Positions 24,288 through 33,996 of a DNA stretch of 64,000 nucleotides are shown piece after piece. This DNA is from Bradyrhizobium daqingense. Lineage in GTDB: Bacteria; Pseudomonadota; Alphaproteobacteria; Rhizobiales; Xanthobacteraceae. The DNA lies in assembly GCF_021044685.1 (NCBI RefSeq), contig NZ_CP088014.1:4760001-4824000 (forward strand). The letters are read 5' to 3'. A model generated the notes under the pieces. It saw nothing but the letters and a program-made list of their open reading frames with translations. It ran no database searches and was not told where the DNA came from. How positions within the stretch are numbered: position 1 is the first letter of the stretch; each line of letters opens with the position of its first letter. A program made the position numbers and the translations under genes.

Positions 24288-25246
24288 CAGCGGTTGCGAT
24301 ATTCGATCATCGCCGCCTTGCGGAGCTCGTCGAGATACGCCTTCTGGGTCCTCTCGTACTTCTCCTGATACATCTTCTCGCGGACCTCACGCTTCTTCGG
24401 CGTGTCGATCATGGTCGGCTTGCGCGAGCACAGCACCACCATCTCGATGCCGTTCTTGGTCATCTCGGGCGCGGTCAGGCGCCCGATCGGCGTGTCGTCG
24501 AGCACCTTGCGCAGCGGCTCGGGCAGTTCCGCCGTGGTCTTGGTCACGGTGTCGCGGATGGTGGCATTCGGTGTCGAGCGGAACAGCGAATTGGCTTCCT
24601 CGCAGCTTGCGACGCGCGAGCGATAGGTCTCGGCTTCCTTTTTGCGTGTTTCCAGGAATGCCGGAGACGAGCCGCGCGGCACGATCAGAACGATCGGCTG
24701 CATCTTGTATTCGGTGCCCTCGATCTGGAGCTTCTCGCCGGTCTGGGCCTGGACGGCCTGCGCGACGTCGCGCTCGCCGACCATCAGCTTCTCCTTGTAG
24801 CGGCCGCGCACGAGGCTGGTCCAGACCATCTCGGACTTCATGCGGGCCTTCAGCGTCTCGGGGCGCACGCCCTTGGATTCGAGCGACTTGGTGAGCTGCT
24901 CCGGCGTGATGCGCATGCGCTGCGCCATGCCTTCGTAGGACTGGTTGATGTCGGAGACGCCGGGATCGACTCCGTACTTCTTGCCCTCCTTCATCTTCAC
25001 CTTGTCGTCGATCAGCTCGTTGATCACCTGCTCCCGCGTCGGGACCTTCTGGGTCGTCAGCTGATCGAGCTTGGAGCGCTGATCGATGTCGAAATCGGTG
25101 ATGGGTTCGCCGTTGACCATGAGCACGATGTTCTGTGCGCGCGACGGCGAGGGCAGGCCGGTCATGATCAGTCCGACGCCGAGGGCGAGCAGGAGGCGGA
25201 ACACAGGCAATGGGATCGTCATGATTTTCGCTCGCATGTCAGCCAC
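24287..25246 (-). CDS. surA: SurA-type periplasmic chaperone
   Basis: A 319-residue exported protein with a signal sequence to about residue 37 (ending PSRAQ) and the SurA N-terminal domain (NIVLMVNGEPITDFDIDQRS). SurA escorts outer-membrane proteins such as LptD to the Bam machinery. The C-terminal peptidyl-prolyl isomerase part is reduced to one parvulin-like region, as in other alphaproteobacterial homologues. It lies 42 bases after lptD in the same operon, matching its client. Confidence 0.88.
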   Translation of the reverse strand: MADMRAKIMTIPLPVFRLLLALGVGLIMTGLPSPSRAQNIVLMVNGEPITDFDIDQRSKLDQLTTQKVPTREQVINELIDDKVKMKEGKKYGVDPGVSDINQSYEGMAQRMRITPEQLTKSLESKGVRPETLKARMKSEMVWTSLVRGRYKEKLMVGERDVAQAVQAQTGEKLQIEGTEYKMQPIVLIVPRGSSPAFLETRKKEAETYRSRVASCEEANSLFRSTPNATIRDTVTKTTAELPEPLRKVLDDTPIGRLTAPEMTKNGIEMVVLCSRKPTMIDTPKKREVREKMYQEKYERTQKAYLDELRKAAMIEYRNR

Positions 25247-25288
25247 GTTGCCTGCGATCGGGGCCGCGCGGCCGGCAATTCAAACCGC

Positions 25289-27778
25289 TCACTGGAGGCC
25301 AGCGGAACCGCTGCTCGTCGACGAGGTCGCCAGCGTGCGCAGGCCGATCTGGAACATGAACGCATGGCTCAGCACGGGCGGGGCGGTGCCCGCCGAATAG
25401 CTATACGAAGTTACATAGTTCGCTGCCAGCACGAAGCAATCGTCGACATAGCCCGCTCCGACCACATATTGGTTGATCTTGTTGGCTTCGAGATCCCAGC
25501 GCGCCGAGCCCTGCAGCACCCAATTGGCGGCGACCTTGATCGAGCCCGAGGTCAGGATGCCCTCGCGGCGGGTGAGATAGCCGAGTTCCGGCTGCGGCGC
25601 GTAGTTGCCGTACAGCACGGCGACCGACCAGCGATCGAAATTGGCGCGGCCTTCCGCCTCGAAGCGCTGCACGTTCCAGGTCTGCTCGTCCATGCGGGAG
25701 CGGACGCTGAACGTGTAGGTGCGGTTGGGCGAATAGCTGGCGCTCGCGACGTAATCGGAGCGCGGCTTGTCGAGGCCGGAATCGATGCCGGTGTTGATGC
25801 TGTCCCGGACCGCGAAGGAGTTCATGCCGAACAGCTGGTAGGACTGGCCGAACAGCACTTTCACGGCGCCGCCCTTGTCGAACTGCGTGGTGGATTGCAC
25901 GCCGACATTGGCGCGGCCGCCACCCTCGACGCGATCGTAGCCGGAGAACTTGTCGACGCTGAACAGGTTCGAGGCGTCGAACACCATGCTCTGGGCGTCC
26001 TCGTTCGGCAACTTGCCGGCATAGGTCTCGTTCGGCCGGATGATGATCTGCGCGATCGGTTCGACCGTGGTCGAGCCCCAGGGCTGGATGTTGATGAAGG
26101 GATAGCGGTATTCCAGGCCCACGGTCGGCATCAGGCGGAACGCCTGGGTGTCGCCGACGGGCAGGTAGTTCGACACGCCCGGCTGGTTGGAGATCGAGGA
26201 ATTGATCGCGTCGCCGCGCAGGCTGGCAAATGGCGTCCAGATCTGGCCGAACGGGTCGGTGAAGGATTTGCGCCACTGTGCTTCCGCGGTGAAGCGGGTG
26301 TAGGTGCCGGGGAAGCCGCGCAGCAGGCACTGCGAGGGCGTCCGGGCCAGCGGATCGGCCGACGCGGTCGCGCACAGGCTGTTGGTGTTGGCGATCGTCG
26401 TGATCGGATCGAACACCGCCTCGTCACGCGACAGGTTGATGAAATTGGTCTTGTAGCTGAACTCGCCGCCGAAGACGGGATAGTTCAGCACGTTCGAGTA
26501 GTCGATCACCGGATGGACGATCGGCACCTGGCTCTGGTTGCCCGAATAGCTCAGCCAGTACATCGTGCGCGCATCGAAGAAGCTGCGATTGCCGACGCCG
26601 GTGAGATAGAGCTGCGACAGCGCTTCCGTCGGCAGCAGCAGGAACGAGCCGAGCGGATCGCGGTACTGGTAGAGGCGGTAGTCCGAGAAGAAATAATAGT
26701 CGGACATCAGGACGCCGTCCCAGCCCCAGACCCATTTGTCGTTCAGCGCGAACTGACCCTTGGTGTCGATGGCGCCGCGGAAGTCGCGGTCGCCGGGCTG
26801 CCCGGCAAACGCTCCGGGATCGAGCTGGTTGATGCCGTAAGCGCGGATCTGGTAGGCGCCGTCGATCAGGCGCTGGCGGAATTCGCCCTGCAGCATCACG
26901 CCCTGCCGCGTCATGAAGCGGGGGGTGATGGTCGCATCCATGTCGGGCGCGATCGCCCAGTAATACGGAACTTCGGCGCCGAAGCCGGTGTTCGTCGTGC
27001 CCGGGAAATAGCCCGGCATCAAGAAGCCGGACTTGCGCTTCACGGTCGGGTCGGGCGTCGAGAAATAGGGCATGTAGGCGAGCGGCACGCCGAAGAATTC
27101 GAGCTGTGCCGTCTCGAAATACAGCATCTTCTCCTGCTGGTCGTGGATGATGCGCGCACCCTTGACCTGCCACAGCGGCGGCTTCTTCGGATCGTCCTTA
27201 CACGGCGCGCAGGCCGTGTAGACGCCGTTCTCGAACACCGTGTAATTGCCGCTGGAGCGGTCGGCGCGGCTGGCGGCCATGCGGGTCTGGTCGGCGGTGT
27301 CCACGCGCAGCGAATCGACGAAACCGTCGCGGTAATCGTCGGAGAGATCCATGATCTCGGCATAGGTGATCTTGCCGTCGGCATCCGTCATGCGGATGTT
27401 GCCTTCGGCATGGAGCCGCTTGGTCTTCTGGTCGTAGATGACCCGGTCGGCCTCGACACTGGTGCCGTTGTAGAACAGCTGGACGTTCCCGACCGCCGAG
27501 ACGCGCGAGTTGTTGTAGTCGTAATCGACCTCGGTCGCCTGCACCAGCATCTGGTTGTCGTGGGGTGCAGGCGCCGGCTTCGGGCGCGGCGGCAGCGGAT
27601 TGTAGGTGAAGGTCTGGGCGGAGGCCGGCGCCACGGCGGCGACGTCGATCAACCCGCCGAGCGAGGCGGCGGTGACGACGGCGAGCAGCAGCCTTCGGAC
27701 GGACAAGCCGCACCCGTTCGGGCACACCGATGTGCGCCGCGTCGAACGAGACACGAGCCCTCGGTGGACGGCAGTCAC
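25289..27778 (-). CDS. lptD: LPS-assembly protein, outer-membrane translocon
   Basis: The beta-barrel that inserts lipopolysaccharide into the outer leaflet of the outer membrane. With a GTG start at 27778 it is 829 residues: signal region ending APASAQ, an OstA-type N-terminal periplasmic domain (EVDYDYNNSRVSAVGNVQL) and a long C-terminal barrel. The GTG is chosen because AGGAGG lies seven bases upstream, inside the end of lptG, and its G is the last base of the lptG stop TAG. A start upstream of that would be deep in lptG. Confidence 0.92.
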   Translation of the reverse strand: MTAVHRGLVSRSTRRTSVCPNGCGLSVRRLLLAVVTAASLGGLIDVAAVAPASAQTFTYNPLPPRPKPAPAPHDNQMLVQATEVDYDYNNSRVSAVGNVQLFYNGTSVEADRVIYDQKTKRLHAEGNIRMTDADGKITYAEIMDLSDDYRDGFVDSLRVDTADQTRMAASRADRSSGNYTVFENGVYTACAPCKDDPKKPPLWQVKGARIIHDQQEKMLYFETAQLEFFGVPLAYMPYFSTPDPTVKRKSGFLMPGYFPGTTNTGFGAEVPYYWAIAPDMDATITPRFMTRQGVMLQGEFRQRLIDGAYQIRAYGINQLDPGAFAGQPGDRDFRGAIDTKGQFALNDKWVWGWDGVLMSDYYFFSDYRLYQYRDPLGSFLLLPTEALSQLYLTGVGNRSFFDARTMYWLSYSGNQSQVPIVHPVIDYSNVLNYPVFGGEFSYKTNFINLSRDEAVFDPITTIANTNSLCATASADPLARTPSQCLLRGFPGTYTRFTAEAQWRKSFTDPFGQIWTPFASLRGDAINSSISNQPGVSNYLPVGDTQAFRLMPTVGLEYRYPFINIQPWGSTTVEPIAQIIIRPNETYAGKLPNEDAQSMVFDASNLFSVDKFSGYDRVEGGGRANVGVQSTTQFDKGGAVKVLFGQSYQLFGMNSFAVRDSINTGIDSGLDKPRSDYVASASYSPNRTYTFSVRSRMDEQTWNVQRFEAEGRANFDRWSVAVLYGNYAPQPELGYLTRREGILTSGSIKVAANWVLQGSARWDLEANKINQYVVGAGYVDDCFVLAANYVTSYSYSAGTAPPVLSHAFMFQIGLRTLATSSTSSGSAGLQ

Positions 27779-28875
27779 TATCCGTCCTCCTGATAGAGCA
27801 AGGCCAAAAAGCCGGTGAGGCCGCCCACCACAACGGGCAACCACGCCGCAGCGATCGGATGCATCAACTCAGCCTTGCTCAAGTCCTCAGTTACTTTCGA
27901 CAGAACGTAGAGCAGAAAGCCTGCGCCCACGCCACTCAAAACCATCTTCTGCACGCCGCCCATCCGGAAGAAGCGCAGCGACACGGAAGCCGCCAACATC
28001 ACCATGGCTGCCAGCAAAAACGGCTGGGCCAGAAGCTTCTGATACTGGAGTCGGTAGCCTGCTGTCGCGAAGCCCGAGCTTTCGGAGGAGCGGATGTAGC
28101 TCGGTAGTTGCCAAAAGGACACAGTCTCCGGTGTGGAAAAGCTGTTGCGGACCTGCGCCTCGGTCAGCGTCGTCGGAATGTCGAGGGTCGCCTGGTCGAC
28201 CGGCGGCGAGTCCAGCGAGTAGCGGCGAACGCCCTTGAACAGCCAATGGCCGGCCTCAAGCGTCGCCTCGCGCGCCTCGATCCGCTCCTTGAAGTGCTGC
28301 TCCGTGTCAAACCGGAACAGCGTCAGACCGGTGAGCCGGACGCCCTGTTTCTCGCTGCGCGCCGCATTGATGATGGTCTGGCCGTCGCTGGTGACCTGGT
28401 TGAGCCAGAAGCCGGAGGCATCCTGGATGCCGCCGCCGGGCGCCGATCCGAACAGCTCCGCCTCCATGCGCTTGGACAGCTCGCGCAGATTGGCCGACAT
28501 CGGATTGTAGGCGACGGTGGCGATCACCCCGATCAGCAGTGCGCTGCCGAGCGCCGGCGAGATGAACTGCCAGGCGGAGATGCCGGCGGCGCGCGCCACC
28601 ACGAGCTCGAGCCGGCGGGAGAGGGCGAGATAGCAGGTCATGGCGCCGATCAGCATGCAGAACGGCGTCAGCTTCTCCAGAAGCTGCGGCACCCGAAACA
28701 GCGAGGTCTCGGCCACCATGAGCGCCGATGCCGAGGCAAGGCCCGAGGTCTTGCGCACCATCTCGATGTAGTCGACCAGCACGAGCAGCAGGAAGATGCC
28801 GCCGAACACGCCGAGCGCGGCGACCACGAAGCGGCCGGCGAAATAGCGCCCGAGTGTGTTGGTGAGCATGCTCAT
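27778..28875 (-). CDS. lptG: LPS export ABC transporter permease LptG
   Basis: One of the two membrane subunits of the LptB2FG complex, which extracts lipopolysaccharide from the inner membrane. It is 365 residues with N-terminal spans (about 15-110), a periplasmic beta-jellyroll domain in the middle and C-terminal spans (about 275-360). It starts MSMLTNTLGRYFAGRF, with the ATG overlapping the lptF stop in an ATGA arrangement, and it overlaps lptD by one base at its end. Confidence 0.95.
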   Translation of the reverse strand: MSMLTNTLGRYFAGRFVVAALGVFGGIFLLLVLVDYIEMVRKTSGLASASALMVAETSLFRVPQLLEKLTPFCMLIGAMTCYLALSRRLELVVARAAGISAWQFISPALGSALLIGVIATVAYNPMSANLRELSKRMEAELFGSAPGGGIQDASGFWLNQVTSDGQTIINAARSEKQGVRLTGLTLFRFDTEQHFKERIEAREATLEAGHWLFKGVRRYSLDSPPVDQATLDIPTTLTEAQVRNSFSTPETVSFWQLPSYIRSSESSGFATAGYRLQYQKLLAQPFLLAAMVMLAASVSLRFFRMGGVQKMVLSGVGAGFLLYVLSKVTEDLSKAELMHPIAAAWLPVVVGGLTGFLALLYQEDG

Positions 28876-30041
28876 GCGGTGGCCGGCCGTCCGAACAGCC
28901 GCGCAATCCGCGCGTTCGATCTGTTGATGGCCTCCATGAGGCGGGGAGGCGGCTCGACCACGAGGCCGCCGATGATCATCGCGAGCCCGATGCCGATGGC
29001 GCCGAAGACCATCGCATATTGCACCAGCACCGCGCCGGGCGATTTCACGGCCATCACCGAGCAGGCGAAGCCGGCCATGCGCAGGCCGAACACCGCGACG
29101 ATCGAGGAGGTGATCGAGAAGTTGCGGCTCTGGCGGGTGGTGCGCGGCGCCCCGAGAAATGCGAAGGTCAGCACGGCAAAGGCGAAGGGATAGATCGGCG
29201 CCAGGATGCTGTCGTGCAGCGCGGCGCGGAACTGACCGGGGATCTGTTTGTACACGGGGTCGTCGTCGGAGGGCGAGAACAGCTCCCACAAATAGCGCTC
29301 TCGGATGCCGAGGGTGACGTCGCGGCCTTGGCCCGAGAATTTCGACATGTCGAAGCCGTAGCGCCCGAACGCCACCAGCGCGGGATCGCGCTTGCCGGCC
29401 TCGAAGCGCTGGAGATTGCCCTTCTCAAGAACAAGGAACGATCCGTTCCCGTTCTTCACGACTTCGCCGTGCTCGGCGACGATGGAGACGCGCTCGTTGG
29501 GATCGCGGCGGTCGTCGATGAAGATGCCGGCCAGGATGCCGCCGGGCAGGCGCTCGCGGATTCGGATCGTCAGGTTCTTGTCGAGCTGGGCGAAGCGGCC
29601 CGGTTGCAGGATGTTGGTGAGCACGTCGGCAGTGATCTCGGCGTCCCACTGCTTGATCCGCCGCATGCCGTCGGGGGCGAGATAGGCCGCGATGAAGGCG
29701 ACCAGCAGTGCGACCACGCAAGTGGCATAGAAGAACGGATAGAACAGCCGGAACGGCGAGAAGCCCGCCGCATTCATCACGATGATCTCGGAATCGGTCG
29801 CCAGCTTGTTCAGCGTGTGCGAGATCGCGATCATCAACGCGATCGGCGAGATGATCAGGATGAGGGCGGGGATGACGAGGCTGGTGATGCCGAGGAAGGT
29901 GAGGATGGTCTGACCCTGGCTCGTCATCAGGTCGATGCCGCGCAACGCCTGCGTAATCCAGATCACGCCGGTGAGGCTGACCAGGACCAGCGCAAACGAC
30001 GCCAGCGTCGTGCGGAAGATATACCTATCGATCGACCCCAT
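28872..30041 (-). CDS. lptF: LPS export ABC transporter permease LptF
   Basis: Partner permease of LptG. It is 389 residues, opening MGSIDRYIFRTTLASFALVL, with membrane spans at both ends (about 12-130 and 290-370) and a periplasmic middle. It is the first gene of lptF-lptG-lptD-surA-pdxA-rsmA, divergent from pepA. The ATPase LptB is not in the window. Putting the Lpt permeases with lptD, surA and rsmA is typical of alphaproteobacteria. Confidence 0.95.
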   Translation of the reverse strand: MGSIDRYIFRTTLASFALVLVSLTGVIWITQALRGIDLMTSQGQTILTFLGITSLVIPALILIISPIALMIAISHTLNKLATDSEIIVMNAAGFSPFRLFYPFFYATCVVALLVAFIAAYLAPDGMRRIKQWDAEITADVLTNILQPGRFAQLDKNLTIRIRERLPGGILAGIFIDDRRDPNERVSIVAEHGEVVKNGNGSFLVLEKGNLQRFEAGKRDPALVAFGRYGFDMSKFSGQGRDVTLGIRERYLWELFSPSDDDPVYKQIPGQFRAALHDSILAPIYPFAFAVLTFAFLGAPRTTRQSRNFSITSSIVAVFGLRMAGFACSVMAVKSPGAVLVQYAMVFGAIGIGLAMIIGGLVVEPPPRLMEAINRSNARIARLFGRPATA

Positions 30042-30382
30042 GCGCTACCGCACGAATCCCCACCAAGACCCCAATGCCACCCCGGAAACCGGCTGTCCGC
30101 CCCAATCCCGCAAGGGATCCCCAAGGGACGGCCAGCGCATCTGTTCCGGCGGCTCACTCTCTCACTACCATCCCTTTGATCCGTCAACAAAATGGCCGCC
30201 CCATGGCACCCTCAACATATGGTTAATATTTCGCTCGTTGTGGCCTCGTGGCCACGGGGGGTGCTTGGCAGTAGCGGGGCGGCTGGCCCATAGTACGGGT
30301 GCCTCAGTGAATCGCCGTTCAGCTCGGGACCATGGCCGGGACCGTAGAGCGGCAAAAGCCCCATGTTTTGGAGGAGTTACCC
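30042..30382. other. Divergent intergenic region between lptF and pepA
   Basis: 341 bases without a gene. It must carry the promoter of the lpt operon on one strand and the pepA promoter on the other. I see AT-richer sequence around 30218-30235 (CATATGGTTAATATTTCGC) but no pair of elements I would call. No hairpin or repeat stood out. Confidence 0.5.
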
Positions 30383-31882
30383 ATGTCCGATGCCATCAAG
30401 GTCGGCTTTGTCCCATTGTCTGCCGCCCCCCGTGGCATCCTGGTCGTGTTCTGCGACGATGGCCTGAAGCTGGGGCCGGCGACGGCGAAGGCGCTCGGCG
30501 GCGGTGCCGACCTCGTGAAACGGGCGGCCTCCGCCGCCGCCTTCAAGGGCAAGACCGGCGCTGCGCTGGACATCCTGGCTCCCGAGGGGGTGAAGGCCAC
30601 CCGGCTGCTGGTGATTGGCGCGGGCAAGGGGACCAATCTGAAAGCGAACGATTTCCTCAAATTCGGCGGCGTGGCCGCCAGCAAGCTCTCGGCCGGGACA
30701 GCCGCCATGACCATCATCGCCGAATTGCCCGATGGCGCCATGACCAGTGAGCAGGCGGTCGCGATCGCCTCGGGCCTTCGCCTGCGCGCCTACAAGTTCG
30801 ACCGCTACAAGACCAGGAAGAAGGACAGCGAGGAGGGCGCTTCGCGCGCCGACATCTCGCTGGCGGTCGGCGATGTCGCCGCTGCGAAGAAGGCGTTTGC
30901 CGCGGCCGCCCACGTCGTCGACGGCGTGGTCATCGCGCGCGACCTCGTCAACGAGCCGCCGAACGTGCTTTTCCCCGAGGAATTCGCCCGCAGAGCCAGC
31001 CAGCTCCGCAAGCTCGGCGTCAAGGTCGAGGTGCTCGACGTCAAGGCGATGCAGAAGCTTGGCATGGGCGCGCTGCTTGGCGTCGGCCAGGGCTCGGCGC
31101 GGCCGAGCCGCACCGTGATCATGCGCTGGGACGGCGGCAAGAAAGGCGAAGCCCCGGTCGCCTTCGTCGGCAAGGGCGTCTGCTTCGATACCGGCGGCAT
31201 TTCGATCAAGCCCGCCGGCAGCATGGAGGACATGAAGGGTGACATGGGGGGAGCGGCCTGCGTCGTCGGCCTGATGCATGCGCTCGCCGCGCGCAAGGCC
31301 AGGGCCAACGTGGTCGGCGCCATCGGCCTCGTCGAGAACATGCCCGACGGCAATGCGCAGCGGCCGGGCGACATCGTCACCTCGATGTCGGGCCAGACCA
31401 TCGAGATCATCAACACCGACGCGGAAGGCCGCCTCGTGCTCGCCGACGTGCTCTGGTACGTCGCCAAGAAGACCAAGCCGAAATTCATGGTGGATCTGGC
31501 GACGCTGACCGGCGCCATCGTGGTCGCGCTCGGCACCGAGCATGCCGGCATGTTCTCCAACAATGACGAACTCGCCGACCGGCTGCTCGCGGCCGGCATC
31601 GAGAGCGGGGAAAAGGTCTGGCGCATGCCGCTCGGCCCCGAATACGACAAGCTGATCGATTCCCAATTCGCCGACATGAAGAACACCGGCGGCCGTCACG
31701 GCGGCTCGGTCACCGCCGCGCAGTTCCTCCAGCGCTTCGTCGACGGCGTGCCCTGGGCCCATCTCGACATCGCCGGCACGGCTATGGGCGCGCCGAAGAC
31801 CGACATCAACCAGAGCTGGGGAAGCGGCTATGGCGTCCGTCTGCTGGATCGTCTGGTCGCCGACCATTACGAGCGCAAATGA
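30383..31882 (+). CDS. pepA: Leucyl aminopeptidase
   Basis: A cytosolic two-metal aminopeptidase (M17) that removes N-terminal residues from peptides; in E. coli it also binds DNA. It is 499 residues, with metal and catalytic residues Lys264, Asp269 and Lys276 (FVGKGVCFDTGG), Asp287, and Asp346, Glu348 and Arg350 in NTDAEGR. GGAGGAG stands eight bases before the ATG. holC follows 18 bases later, the pairing found in many proteobacteria. Confidence 0.96.
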   Translation: MSDAIKVGFVPLSAAPRGILVVFCDDGLKLGPATAKALGGGADLVKRAASAAAFKGKTGAALDILAPEGVKATRLLVIGAGKGTNLKANDFLKFGGVAASKLSAGTAAMTIIAELPDGAMTSEQAVAIASGLRLRAYKFDRYKTRKKDSEEGASRADISLAVGDVAAAKKAFAAAAHVVDGVVIARDLVNEPPNVLFPEEFARRASQLRKLGVKVEVLDVKAMQKLGMGALLGVGQGSARPSRTVIMRWDGGKKGEAPVAFVGKGVCFDTGGISIKPAGSMEDMKGDMGGAACVVGLMHALAARKARANVVGAIGLVENMPDGNAQRPGDIVTSMSGQTIEIINTDAEGRLVLADVLWYVAKKTKPKFMVDLATLTGAIVVALGTEHAGMFSNNDELADRLLAAGIESGEKVWRMPLGPEYDKLIDSQFADMKNTGGRHGGSVTAAQFLQRFVDGVPWAHLDIAGTAMGAPKTDINQSWGSGYGVRLLDRLVADHYERK

Positions 31883-31900
31883 ACTGCCGAATGAACTGCA

Positions 31901-32353
31901 ATGACTGAAGTGCTGTTCTATCATCTGCAAAACATGACGGTGGAGAACGTATTGCCGCCGCTTCTCGAGAAATCGCTCGAGCGCGGCTGGCGCGTCGTGG
32001 TGCAGTCGACGTCGGAGGAGCGCGCCGATGCGCTGGATGCGCACTTATGGACCTATCGCGACGATTCCTTCCTGCCGCATGCGACATGGCGCGTGAACGA
32101 TGCCGCCGATCAGCCGATCGTGCTGGCGATCGAGGAGGGCAATCCGAACGGCGCCAATGTCCGCTTCCTGGTCGACAGCGCCGCGCTGCCGCAGGATGCG
32201 CAGGCCTATGAGCGCATAGTGCTGCTGTTCGACGGCGACGATCCCGACGCGCTGGCGCTCGCCCGCAGCGCCTGGACGGATTGCAAGGCGCGGGGATTTG
32301 ATGTCACCTATTGGCAGGCCGACGAGCGGGGCCGGTGGCACAAGCGCAATTAG
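31901..32353 (+). CDS. holC: DNA polymerase III chi subunit
   Basis: Clamp-loader accessory subunit that contacts single-strand-binding protein. It is 150 residues, starting MTEVLFYHLQNMTVENVLPP, with the family-typical WTYRDDSFLPH and QPIVL. It is directly downstream of pepA. It fits the HolC family, which is often divergent in sequence, and its length is as expected. Confidence 0.88.
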   Translation: MTEVLFYHLQNMTVENVLPPLLEKSLERGWRVVVQSTSEERADALDAHLWTYRDDSFLPHATWRVNDAADQPIVLAIEEGNPNGANVRFLVDSAALPQDAQAYERIVLLFDGDDPDALALARSAWTDCKARGFDVTYWQADERGRWHKRN

Positions 32354-32479
32354 CGACCGTCGGCAATTAATGATAATTTGCACTTTTCGAACGATGCTGG
32401 CTTCGGTCACCTTCGTGCCGCAAAGGAATGTTGGGACAATTGTTTAGGGCTGGTCCTTCACGCGGGGAATTAGTTTATC

Positions 32480-33007
32480 GTGCGACATCAAAAGCTTCCC
32501 GGCTCGCTCATGATTGCGCTCGTTGCCGTAGCACCGCTGGTTGCGGGCTGCTCGGGCGGCGCCAGCGATCTGCTGTCGAAGGATGCCGAATGGTTCCAGA
32601 AGCCCGGCCGGCTCTTCATCAAGAACATCTCGATCGAATCGCCGCCGCTCACGCCTGACAAGCCGGTGAGAGCCGAAGACCTCGTCAGCGCCGACGGCGG
32701 CTGTCCCGGCATGGCGCCGCCTCCCGGTCCGGCCGACGCCAATGCATCGACGACGCCATCCGCGCCGGCGGGCGGCACAGTCGCGCTCGGCCACACCGAA
32801 TGCGACGTGGTCCGCGGCATCGGTGCGCCCTCGACCGTCAACCTCTCCAACGATGCCGCCGGCCGGCGCGTCGCCGTGGTGACCTGGACGACCGGCCCGC
32901 GCGCCGGCATCTACACCTTCACCGCAGGCCGTCTGTCCGCGATCGAAGGCAATCCGGACCCGCAGCCGGTGCCGAAGGCGACCAAGTCGAAGAAGAAGCA
33001 CGGCTAA
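32480..33007 (+). CDS. Lipoprotein, possibly BamE/SmpA-like fold
   Basis: A 175-residue lipoprotein: signal sequence MRHQKLPGSLMIALVAVAPL with lipobox LVAGC (lipidated Cys24). The region from about residue 98 (GHTECDVVRGIGAPSTVNL, then VAVVTWTTGPRAGIYTFTAGRL) resembles the pattern of SmpA/BamE-type domains, which bind outer-membrane barrels or lipid. That resemblance is by eye. The C-terminus is Lys-rich. It follows holC by 126 bases, so it may have its own promoter. Confidence 0.7.
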   Translation: MRHQKLPGSLMIALVAVAPLVAGCSGGASDLLSKDAEWFQKPGRLFIKNISIESPPLTPDKPVRAEDLVSADGGCPGMAPPPGPADANASTTPSAPAGGTVALGHTECDVVRGIGAPSTVNLSNDAAGRRVAVVTWTTGPRAGIYTFTAGRLSAIEGNPDPQPVPKATKSKKKHG

Positions 33008-33100
33008 GCGGGGATCGCTTCGGCTCCAGTGAAACAGAGGAGTCCTCGACTTAGGACGTGAGCCGGGCGGTGCCGACGGAAAGCCGGGTTCGCGGCGCGC

Positions 33101-33574
33101 TCAGAGGATCGGCTTGGTGTTGAAGCGAGCAGACTGGCGAGTGCGGAAACGGCCCTTCATCTTGAAGCCGTCGCGCATGTTGAGGCCGAGAAGAATGATG
33201 TTCGTTGCTCCGGCGAACAATTCGAGACCCTGCACCGCATAGAACGTGGCGTCGAACTCCGCGGCCTTCGCCTTGGAGGCGAGAAACAACGCGGCGGGAA
33301 TCAGAACCAGGATGCCGTTGCCGGCGATGAACGGCATACGTCTGATCTTCGCACCGATCAGGCCCGCGCGCCGTCCCTTTGCTAGGAAGAACCCTGAACC
33401 TCCCGTCACCGCCAACGCCGGAACCAGCAACAGGAAGCCCCACGGTATAGCCGTCTTCACCATGGCGATGCTCTGCTGCGAAGCAAACAGTTCGGTGAGA
33501 GCCGTGGAAAGCCAGAAGGTCGCAATCATCGTCAGCGCGACCGCTCCTGCTACTGGGTGGATGATCTTGGTCAC
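33101..33574 (-). CDS. Integral membrane protein of unknown function
   Basis: A 157-residue protein with four hydrophobic segments (about 9-30, 43-65, 86-105 and 115-133) and a basic C-terminus. No family is recognised. It lies 24 bases downstream of the monooxygenase-type gene on the same strand and is probably the second gene under the MarR-controlled promoter. Confidence 0.7.
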   Translation of the reverse strand: MTKIIHPVAGAVALTMIATFWLSTALTELFASQQSIAMVKTAIPWGFLLLVPALAVTGGSGFFLAKGRRAGLIGAKIRRMPFIAGNGILVLIPAALFLASKAKAAEFDATFYAVQGLELFAGATNIILLGLNMRDGFKMKGRFRTRQSARFNTKPIL

Positions 33575-33598
33575 CGGGTCCTGCCGTTTCGATGCGAG

Positions 33599-33967
33599 CT
33601 AGGCGATACAGATGCCGGGCACCGCAACCTTCTCGAACAGATGCGGGGAGGCGACGGCGGATGAGGGATAGGCCGAGATCTTCGATCTGAACTCGGGGTG
33701 CGTGAACGCAGCCCGAAAGTCGGCGGTCGATTCCCAAACCGCATAGTTCAGATATGTCGGACCATCGCCGACCGCTCGGTGAAGCTGGGTGGAGATGAAG
33801 CCCGGTTGCCGCTTCATGAAGGCGGCATCGTCTTGCCAAACCTGGAGGAAGCTTTGTTCGTCGGCCTGATCGAGCGTGAACAGATTCACCAGCACCACGG
33901 GGCCGGTCTCGATGCCGAGTTGACGTTCGATAGGAAAATGGGGGTCCAGTGGGCGTAGGTGTGCCAT
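33599..33967 (-). CDS. Antibiotic biosynthesis monooxygenase (ABM) family protein
   Basis: A 122-residue ferredoxin-like dimeric barrel protein. It has the ABM pattern VVLVNLFTLDQADEQSFLQVW and YLNYAVWESTADFRAAFTHPEF. Such proteins oxidise quinone-like or haem substrates without a cofactor, or simply bind them. It is divergent from the MarR regulator across two palindromic sites, so it is probably repressed by it. The pair resembles inducible detoxification of an aromatic compound; the compound is unknown. Confidence 0.82.
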   Translation of the reverse strand: MAHLRPLDPHFPIERQLGIETGPVVLVNLFTLDQADEQSFLQVWQDDAAFMKRQPGFISTQLHRAVGDGPTYLNYAVWESTADFRAAFTHPEFRSKISAYPSSAVASPHLFEKVAVPGICIA

Positions 33968-33996
33968 GACGGGCTCCGTTCAAGTTGGTCCTATGG

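Noticed and set aside
24257..27793. 1178-codon open frame opposite surA and lptD
   Set aside because: Length comes from GC-rich codon bias of the real genes; repetitive low-information composition and no motif.
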